The position numbers and the translations under genes were made by a program. A stretch of DNA of 64,000 nucleotides from Actimicrobium sp047621665 (GTDB taxonomy: Bacteria; Pseudomonadota; Gammaproteobacteria; Burkholderiales; Burkholderiaceae_D): contig JBLHMB010000003.1 in the NCBI GenBank assembly GCA_047621665.1, positions 1-64,000 of the forward strand, read 5' to 3'. This document shows positions 48,761 through 55,791 of the stretch, in pieces. The number at the start of each line of letters is the position of its first letter. The stretch's first letter is position 1. Under the pieces are notes generated by a model that saw only the letters and a program-made list of their open reading frames with translations, made no database searches and was not told where the DNA came from.

Positions 48761-50371
48761 ATGATCCCACAAACCATCCGCGATCTGACCATCGGCAAGC
48801 GCCTCGGACTTGGCTTCGCTGTCTTGTTGATGCTCTCGCTGGTCGTCATTGCCATCGGTATCACCCGGCTCAATGCCATCGCTAGCGCTACCCGCGACTT
48901 ACTCAAGGAACCACTCGCCACCGAGCGACTGGTAAGTGACTGGAATCGCAATATCAGCGCCGGCGTGCGCCGCACGTCAGCCATTGCGCGTAGTAGTGAC
49001 CCGTCACTCGGCGCTTTTTTTGCAGAGGATCAGGCCAGCTCGACAAAAAACTCCAGCGAACTGCAACTGGCCATCGGCAAGCGCATGCGCAACGATAGGG
49101 AAAAGACCGTATTCGCCGAGGTCGGCGAGTTGCGCAAGATATACCTGTCGAGCCGGGACCGCATCGTCACCCTGAAAAAAGAAGGCAAACTCGACGAAGC
49201 CAACCAACTGCTGGACCAGACTTTTACGCCGGCAGCAAAACGCTACCTGCTCAAGATCGAAGAATTACAAAACGAAGAACGTCTCCAGATCGACCAGACC
49301 GCCTTGGATATCGAAGCGAATTACCAAGCCGGTCGCAACCTGATGCTAGCGCTCGGTGCAGTCATGCTGATCCTGGGTGCACTCGTATCGTGGCTGCTGA
49401 CACGCTCGATCACCGGGCCACTCGCCAAGGCGGTCAGTTTTGCGCGCGAGGTTGCCCGTGGCAACCTGAGCGTGACGATCCGCAGTGATCGACGTGACGA
49501 AACTGGTCAGTTGATCGACGCCTTGCAAGCGATGGTGACGAACCTGTCGACGCTGATAACAGGTGTGCGCAACGCCACCGACCACATCAGCGTTTCGGCG
49601 CAGCAAATTGCCTCCGGCAATGCCGACTTGTCCAACCGCACTGAGTCCCAAGCCAGTTCGCTCGAAGAAACCGCCGGCGCGATGGAAGAACTGACCGGCA
49701 CCGTACGCCAGAATGCTGACCATGCGCATCAGGCCAATCAACTCGCCGTGTCGGCTAGCGGTGTAGCCGTCAAGGGTGGTGCCGTGGTGCGGCAGGTCGT
49801 CACGACCATGGCGGCCATCAACGACAGTTCGCGCAAGATCGTCGACATCATCGGCGTCATAGACGGCATCGCATTCCAGACCAATATCCTCGCGCTCAAT
49901 GCCGCTGTCGAAGCTGCCCGCGCCGGCGAACAGGGCCGCGGCTTTGCCGTCGTGGCTGCCGAAGTACGCAACCTGGCGCAACGCAGTGCCAGTGCTGCGA
50001 AAGAAATCAAAACCCTGATCAGCGACTCGGTCAGGCAGGTCGAACAAGGCAACCGGCAGGTCGACGAAGCCGGCAAGACGATGAACGATGTCGTTAGCAG
50101 CGTCGGCCAGGTGGCCGGCATCATGCAGGAAATCACCGCCGCCAGCCAGGAACAACGCGCCGGTATCGAGCAAATTAACCAGGCCATTACGCAGATGGAC
50201 GACATGACACAGCAAAACGCTGCGCTGGTCGAGCAAGCTGCTGCCGCTGCCGAGAGCATGCGCAATCAGACCGTACTGCTGCTCGAGGAAGTCAGCGCGT
50301 TCATCGTCACCGACGTTGCACGCTTGACGACACCTGCGCAAATGAACACCCTGCTGCGCTTGCCGGGCTGA
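48761..50371 (+). CDS. Methyl-accepting chemotaxis protein (second of a tandem pair)
   Basis: 536 residues from the ATG at 48761. A GTG three codons upstream is possible, but the ATG aligns exactly with the start of the neighbouring paralogue (MIPQTIRDLTIG against MTPQFVRNLNIG). Architecture is the same: helix, periplasmic four-helix sensor, helix, HAMP (TRSITGPLAKAV), methylation helices and conserved tip. Divergence is mostly in the periplasmic half, suggesting a duplicated receptor tuned to a related ligand. The C-terminal MNTLLRLPG is shared and is not a CheR pentapeptide. Confidence 0.95.
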   Translation: MIPQTIRDLTIGKRLGLGFAVLLMLSLVVIAIGITRLNAIASATRDLLKEPLATERLVSDWNRNISAGVRRTSAIARSSDPSLGAFFAEDQASSTKNSSELQLAIGKRMRNDREKTVFAEVGELRKIYLSSRDRIVTLKKEGKLDEANQLLDQTFTPAAKRYLLKIEELQNEERLQIDQTALDIEANYQAGRNLMLALGAVMLILGALVSWLLTRSITGPLAKAVSFAREVARGNLSVTIRSDRRDETGQLIDALQAMVTNLSTLITGVRNATDHISVSAQQIASGNADLSNRTESQASSLEETAGAMEELTGTVRQNADHAHQANQLAVSASGVAVKGGAVVRQVVTTMAAINDSSRKIVDIIGVIDGIAFQTNILALNAAVEAARAGEQGRGFAVVAAEVRNLAQRSASAAKEIKTLISDSVRQVEQGNRQVDEAGKTMNDVVSSVGQVAGIMQEITAASQEQRAGIEQINQAITQMDDMTQQNAALVEQAAAAAESMRNQTVLLLEEVSAFIVTDVARLTTPAQMNTLLRLPG

Positions 50372-50376
50372 TTTGA

Positions 50377-50444
50377 CTAGAGCGATCGGGATAGTCCGGT
50401 GCAATGCCTTTCGGGTATTGCACTAACCACACTGATCGCTCTAG
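50377..50444. terminator. Nested inverted repeats after the second chemoreceptor gene
   Basis: Outer arms CTAGAGCGATC (50377-50387) and GATCGCTCTAG (50434-50444) are perfect over 11 bp. Inside, GTGCAATGCC (50399-50408) pairs with GGTATTGCAC (50414-50423) over ten positions with one G-T. No T-run follows. It sits between convergent genes and may stop transcription or stabilise mRNA ends. Confidence 0.5.
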
Positions 50445-50482
50445 CTAACACCATCAACTTGCGCCGGAACAGGTGCAAAAAA

Positions 50483-51601
50483 TCACATCGCGTCCAATAC
50501 CGGCACAAGCATGGCAGCCCCGAGTTGCGCGCTGCGATCGCCATCCCAGCCAATACGGGCATCCGGCTGGATTGCATTGTCCTTGAATGGCATTTCCAGT
50601 GTCAGCGACACGCACTTGAAGTTGTGTGCGATGTACTTCGATGCCAGCTTCAGCACTTCAGCACGATACTTGCCGGTGCCGTAACCGAACTTAGTCTGGA
50701 AATCAGGACTCGCCTGGACGAAACAATCAATAAAACGCTGCTGTGCACTGGCTTGTTCGACACTAAAATCTTCCAGCATTTCGCTGCCGGCCACGAACAC
50801 GTACGGCAGTGCTTCATCGCCGTGGATATCGAGAAACAGATCGCAACCCGTTTCGTGGATCTTTGCTTTGACGCCCAGCACTTCCGGACTATTTTCCAGC
50901 GACGGCGTCATCCATTCCCGGTTCAGATTGGCACCGGCGGCGTTGGTGCGCAGGTTGCCACGTACCGAGCCATCCGGATTCATGTTGGGCACGATGTACA
51001 GTACCGCCTTCTCGAGCAGCGCCACGGCAACCGGATTATCCGGATCGAGCAACGCACCAACCATGCCCTCAACAAACCATTCGGCCATGGTCTCGCCAGG
51101 ATGTTGACGCGCAATGACCCAGATTTTTTTGGCGGCTGCCGGGTTGCCGATGACGATCGCGTTGACGTCCCGGCCATCCAATGTGGTGGCCAGATCAATG
51201 ATACGTGCCAGTGGCGACGCTTCCGCATCACCGAGCAACTGCAAATGCCGCTCCCACGAATACGGCTCGAAATACGCGTAATAGATGCTGTCGCGTTCAG
51301 GAGTGTGCGCAATGGTCATGACCTGACCATCAAACGTGGTCGGGACGCGAAACCAGCTCTCGCGGTCATAGCTGGCAACCGCCTGGTAGTTTTCCCAACC
51401 ACCCGGAAAAGTCGTTTGACCCGCATTCAGAAAGCGTAGTTGACAGGCTTCGTTACGCGCACCTTGCAGCCGAAAATAAAACCACTGCGCGAAGTCGGCG
51501 TGGCTGTCCTTACGGATGTGCAAATCGATCTGTTGCAGGTTTGTTGCGTCGATGATCTCGATGGCGCCGGCATCGAACTGTTGGCTGATCTTGATGGACA
51601 T
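50483..51601 (-). CDS. M14-family zinc carboxypeptidase, cytosolic CCP-like
   Basis: 372 residues, no signal peptide. An N-terminal beta-sandwich (about 1-120, with WFYFRLQGAR and the YFEPYSWERH segment) precedes the carboxypeptidase domain, an arrangement typical of cytosolic carboxypeptidases (M14D). Zinc ligands are in ARQHPGETMAEW (His, Glu) and LDIHGDEALPYVF (His). Substrate Asn-Arg are in GANLNREW, and the catalytic Glu is in LTLEMPFKDN. It would trim C-terminal residues from peptides or proteins. The true substrate in bacteria is unknown. It is convergent with the receptor gene and divergent from the tRNA. Confidence 0.9.
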   Translation of the reverse strand: MSIKISQQFDAGAIEIIDATNLQQIDLHIRKDSHADFAQWFYFRLQGARNEACQLRFLNAGQTTFPGGWENYQAVASYDRESWFRVPTTFDGQVMTIAHTPERDSIYYAYFEPYSWERHLQLLGDAEASPLARIIDLATTLDGRDVNAIVIGNPAAAKKIWVIARQHPGETMAEWFVEGMVGALLDPDNPVAVALLEKAVLYIVPNMNPDGSVRGNLRTNAAGANLNREWMTPSLENSPEVLGVKAKIHETGCDLFLDIHGDEALPYVFVAGSEMLEDFSVEQASAQQRFIDCFVQASPDFQTKFGYGTGKYRAEVLKLASKYIAHNFKCVSLTLEMPFKDNAIQPDARIGWDGDRSAQLGAAMLVPVLDAM

Positions 51602-51751
51602 GGAGGTCGATTCTTGAAAGGAGGGGCGGCGACAGCCATGGACACGAAAACGCGTGTGCGGGTTGTCGTGTGATGGTCATGATAAAGGATTTTCCACGAC
51701 AGCCTGGCCGCACAAAATACCGCGCCGGCATGGCGGCATAACGACTTGCTC

Positions 51752-51760
51752 TGCTATACT
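51752..51760 (+). promoter_or_regulatory. Extended -10 promoter of the tRNA gene
   Basis: TGCTATACT fits the TGnTATAAT form and ends 11 bases before the first tRNA base. No clear -35 box is seen. Confidence 0.5.
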
Positions 51761-51771
51761 TCGAAGTTCGT

Positions 51772-51848
51772 CGGGGCGTAGCGCAGCCTGGTAGCGTACG
51801 TGCATGGGGTGCACGGGGTCGAGTGTTCGAATCACTCCGTCCCGACCA
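51772..51848 (+). tRNA. tRNA-Pro (anticodon GGG)
   Basis: 77 bases ending in encoded CCA. The acceptor stem CGGGGCG pairs with CGTCCCG with one G-T. The D stem is GCGC/GCGT. The anticodon stem CGTGC/GCACG encloses the loop ATGGGGT, giving anticodon GGG. The T arm is GAGTG-TTCGAAT-CACTC. All four arms fold. A restriction-modification island starts about 300 bases downstream, a common arrangement as tRNA genes serve as integration sites, though no repeat of the tRNA 3' end was found at the far side. Confidence 0.97.
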
Positions 51849-51864
51849 ATAGAATCAAAGAATC

Positions 51865-51890
51865 AGGCCAATCACACGATTGGCCTTTTT
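51865..51890 (+). terminator. Intrinsic terminator after tRNA-Pro
   Basis: AGGCCAATC (51865-51873), loop ACAC, GATTGGCCT (51878-51886) and a short T-run to 51890. The stem is perfect over 9 bp. Confidence 0.88.
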
Positions 51891-52144
51891 GCTTTCCGGC
51901 TCTTAATCCCGTAGCGGCATCCTGAGCCCCGTCGACCGAACTCAGTCACATCAGCAGTAATCACTTTACGTATTAGAATGCCAGCAGTCAGGGGGAGTAA
52001 CTTCCTCCGGGTCAATTTATCGCCTTACCGACTTCGATATGAGAGCGACGTTCTACGAGTTACCGGACGGTCGTCGACTGATTGGTCTGCAACTGATTAC
52101 ATAATTCTGTCTGCACCAAGTACCGTAGTTAAAGGCGTTTTATC
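51891..52144. other. Left boundary region of the restriction-modification island
   Basis: 254 bases without a convincing gene. Bases 51986-51999 (CAGTCAGGGGGAGT) are identical to one inner arm of the 24-bp inverted repeat near base 260, so a partial copy of that element sits here. A 21-codon frame at 52039-52104 starts MRATFYELPDGRR but is too short to support. Base composition drops toward AT from about 52.1 kb. Confidence 0.5.
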
Positions 52145-52567
52145 GTGACGGACAAACTCACACCGGAAAAACGCTCCTGGAACATGTCACGCATCAAGGG
52201 GCAGAACACAGCACCTGAGCTGGCCGTACGCAAAGTGCTGCACAAAGCCGGTTACCGGTTCAGATTACACCGGAAGGACCTACCCGGCAGGCCGGATATC
52301 GTTCTGCCTAAGTACAAAACTGTGATCTTTGTTCATGGGTGCTTCTGGCACTCGCACGGGTGCAAAGACTCCGGCACACCTAAGACGAATACTGGATTCT
52401 GGTCCGGAAAACTGGCTGATAATGTCTGCCGGGATACGAGGAATCAAACCCTGTTGAAACAACAAGGCTGGAACGTGCAAGTAATCTGGGAATGTGAAAT
52501 ACGCGATACCGCTACACTATTGTGCGGCCTTAATTTGCGTATCAATTCATCGTCATTACCAAAGTAG
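52145..52567 (+). CDS. vsr: Very short patch repair endonuclease
   Basis: 140 residues, usual length. Vsr nicks DNA at T-G mismatches made when 5-methylcytosine deaminates. The signature GRPDIVLPKYKTVIFVHGC is present. The catalytic Asp (D51) and the histidines at 64 and 69 fall at the same numbers as in the Escherichia coli enzyme. A zinc-type cysteine pattern (C66, C73, C94) is also kept. The start is a GTG. It lies 54 bases before a cytosine-C5 methyltransferase gene, its usual partner, and appears intact although that partner is interrupted. Confidence 0.94.
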   Translation: MTDKLTPEKRSWNMSRIKGQNTAPELAVRKVLHKAGYRFRLHRKDLPGRPDIVLPKYKTVIFVHGCFWHSHGCKDSGTPKTNTGFWSGKLADNVCRDTRNQTLLKQQGWNVQVIWECEIRDTATLLCGLNLRINSSSLPK

Positions 52568-52621
52568 TTATCCACCTATCTATTTCAACAGTAACCACTT
52601 TTATCAAGCGCATTTAAAAGA

Positions 52622-53836
52622 ATGAATAAATTTATTAGCAGTATTGAAGTCGCTCTTGATCCTTTTGCGCAAAAATTACCTCCTAAAGGTAGCGACGTAA
52701 GAGCAGTGATTCACCAGTGGATTCACGCCATCTGCTCCAAGACTGATACCCACGGCACTGCTAAAAAAGTAGATTTAATTAAAGCACTCAAAGAGGCAGG
52801 ATTATATACAAGCGAAGCAGCTTTTAAAAAACTTGTCTATAACGAAATCAATTTTCCCCCGCCGCAGACCCATAAATTTAAGTTCATCGACTTGTTTGCT
52901 GGTATAGGTGGATTCAGACTGGCATTACAGGAAATGAATGGTGTCTGCGTCTTCAGCAGCGAATGGGATTCTGCCGCACAAAAAACATATCTCAACAATT
53001 ACGGTGAGCTTCCTTTTGGCGATATTACTCCTTTTACTTCTGATGAAGTCACTGATGAACAATTAGACAGTCTTATTCCGGATCACGACATTTTAGCAGG
53101 TGGATTCCCCTGCCAGCCATTCAGTCATGCAGGGGTTTCCGCGCGCAATGCAGTGGGGAAACAGCATGGTTTTAAATGTGACACCCAAGGAACACTCTTC
53201 TTTGACATCATGCGAATTGTATCGGTCAAAAAACCGAAAGTTTTGTTTCTGGAAAATGTAAGTAATATTCAGCGACATGATGGCGGTAAAACTTTTACTG
53301 TTATCAAAGCGTCAATTGAAGAACTCGGTTATGATTTCAAGTATGAAATAATAGATTCCTAAACTTTGGTTCCACAACGGCGTCGACGTTGCTACATGGT
53401 TTGCTTTAAAAAGGATCTCGGTGTGAACTTTAAATTTCCATCTTTCGAGGGTAACCTTCTTCCGTTGAAGAGTATCTTAGAGGCAACCCCATCCCCTAAA
53501 TTTACGATCTCAGATAAGCTCTGGGCGGGTCATATAAAGCGAACGCAAAGGAACCTTGATCGAGGAACAGGCTTTACAGCCCATACGGCAAACCTCGATA
53601 AACCGTCAAATACCCTTGTTGCCAGATATGGCAAAGATGGTAAGGAGTGCCTGGCACCACAAAGTGACGCGAACCCACGCCTTTTAACACCACGTGAATG
53701 CGCACGGTTGCAAGGCTACCCCGAAAAATTCTTAATACCCGAAGTGCGAACACCGGCATACAAACAATTTGGCAACTCTGTTGCTGTGCCAGTTGTAACT
53801 CGAATCGCTAAATCAATTACTGAGGCGATGAAATGA
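52622..53836 (+). pseudogene. DNA cytosine-C5 methyltransferase, interrupted by one in-frame TAA
   Basis: 404 sense-plus-stop codons in one frame. Residues 1-85 are a helical lead. Then come motif I FIDLFAGIGGFRLAL (about 88-102), motif IV with the catalytic Cys GGFPCQPFSHAG (C164), and the motif VI segment VLFLENVSN. A TAA follows at 53360-53362 (codon 247). The same frame then continues with VPQRRRRCYMV (motif VIII), a target-recognition region and motifs IX-X ending KQFGNSVAVPVV. Only this one codon breaks it. A CAA-to-TAA or AAA-to-TAA change would explain it, as would a base-call error. A TTG at 53366 could restart translation, but two-piece function is unproven. It overlaps the next gene by ATGA. 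Confidence 0.88.
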
Positions 53837-55764
53837 GCTTTTCATCTTTCTGTATAGCGCTTGAATCCAATGGTGAGCAAAAAATATCAGTCGACAACAC
53901 TTCAATAATTACATTTACCAGTAAAGCGAAAAAATCATTTTCTATCAAAACCTCCGTCGTTATTGCATTTATAAAATTTTTAAAAAATTCGCATGTATCA
54001 GCAAAAAATGCATGGAATAATATTGAAAGTAAGAAAGACTTATTTAATCAATATGAGGAAAAATCATATCGGGCTATTTTTGAAACAGCCAAGGAAAATT
54101 CTGAGCTCGATACGATTACAACGCTTTCTGGCAGTCAAACGCACCAGCTTACGGCAGTTATAACAAAGTTAATTTGCTACCTCGGAAAATTTGAATTTGA
54201 AGGAATCGAAAAAAATACCCGATTCGATGTTAACTCGGTTGTTGCAGCATTAAATGCAAATTCCCAAATTCTAGAGAACTTAAAGCAAAAATATAATCCG
54301 CCAAGTGTTATTAACCTCGAAGCAAAATTCAGAGAGTGGATGAGCAATCTTTCTTTAGCTGAAACTTCTATCGAAAAATACTCCAAAGGCACAGCATCGG
54401 TTATAACAAAATTAGCAAAGAATGAGTTAACGTGGTTCAAGGATCTTTTCTCAATATCAACGACCACCGTGCTTGATAAACTTACTGAATATCTGGAAGG
54501 TAAGACAGAGTGGGTTGAAACCAACAGGAGTGGGAATGGAATGTATATTGCGGGGATTAAAAAATATCGCGAATTCTTACTCCAACTCGACCAAAGCTAT
54601 TCTCTACCAAAGCCATTTTTGCTTTTGGCAGGCATTTCAGGTACCGGCAAGACCTTATACGTTTGAAATCAAGCCGCATCGCAAGACAGAACGGACCGCA
54701 GCAACTACCAACTAATTCCAGTCAGGCCAGACTGGCACGAACCATCAGATCTACTTGGATACGTAACGCGGATTGACGGTGAGCGCTATGTGCCGACGCC
54801 GTTTCTCAAGTTCATAGTCGCTGCCTGGCGCGATGCGTTTTCGGAAATCGTGGAGGATAAAATCATACTTCGCCCACTAGAAGAAATAACTACCTATTGG
54901 GCGTGCCTGGATGAAATGAACCTTGCGCCTGTTGAACAGTATTTCGCGGATTATCTTGCAGTGCTTGAAACCCGACAATGGTCAAGTGAGGAATACAAAT
55001 GCGATGCGCTGGTTCACCCTGCCCGGTTGCTTGAAAAAGATACTTCACTACCCGAGCTGCAGATCGCCTTAGGTCTAAAAGATCAAGAAGTCCTGTGGAA
55101 TCACTTTCTAAATCACGGCATTCCCTTACCGCCGAATCTGATTGTGGCCGGCACAGTCAACATGGATGAAACTACGCACGGCTTTTCACGCAAGGTAATC
55201 GACCGCGCATACACGATTGATTTCGGTGAATTCTTCCCGAATGAATTTGATAAGTTTTTTGCCTCTGACCGGAAACAGAAGACGCTCAAATTCGCCCGCT
55301 ACTCCCATGCAAATCAAGCCGATCTTGCCGACGTAATAACCGACCCTGACGGTGCCAAGTCCGTTGCGTTCCTGAAAGCGATCAACGAGCCGTTGCGCGG
55401 CACGCCCTTTGAACTTGCATTCCGGGCATTGAATGAGCTGCTGTTGGCCGTAAAGTGCTTCGCCCCTGCGAATGAGGCAGCCCTTGAAGCGGTTTGGGAC
55501 GACTTTCTTATGGCAAAGCTGTTGCCGCGGGTAGAAGGTGACGCTGAGAAGCTGCGGGCAAACGGAGAAAAAAGTCTGCTGACCAGCCTGCGGGATATCG
55601 TTACAAAACAATTGCCCATAACTACGGCAGCAGAGGGGCGAATTGACCTTTTGAGAACAGATACATCAGGCGGACCGGTTCAAGTGCCGGTGCGAAGCCT
55701 CAAAAAAATCGATTGGATGCAAGAGCGGCTGACTAACAATGCCTTCACCAGTTTCTGGCCCTGA
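53833..55764 (+). pseudogene. McrB-like AAA+ GTPase, interrupted by one in-frame TGA after Walker A
   Basis: 643 codons in one frame. Residues 1-250 are an AT-rich, unrecognised domain that should hold DNA recognition. Walker A reads LLAGISGTGKT (267-274). A TGA at 54664-54666 (codon 278) cuts it four codons later. The frame then continues intact: YQLIPVRPDWHEPSDLLGYV, Walker B CLDEMNLAPVEQYFADYLA, and the McrB-type signature GTVNMDETTHGFSRKVIDRA. Arg commonly follows Walker A at this point, so CGA-to-TGA is a simple explanation. It overlaps the methyltransferase gene by four bases and is followed 27 bases later by the nuclease gene. As drawn it would make a truncated protein without Walker B. 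Confidence 0.87.
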
Positions 55765-55791
55765 GAATGAAAAAAAACAGGGAGCAACATC

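Noticed and set aside
53366..53836. Second half of the methyltransferase as a separate gene
   Set aside because: It begins with a TTG four bases after the stop, lacks motifs I-VI, and is in the same frame as the first half, so a nonsense mutation is simpler.
54790..55764. Second half of the McrB-like protein as a separate gene starting at an ATG
   Set aside because: The frame is open back to the TGA with family-like sequence for 41 codons before that ATG, so the ATG is internal.
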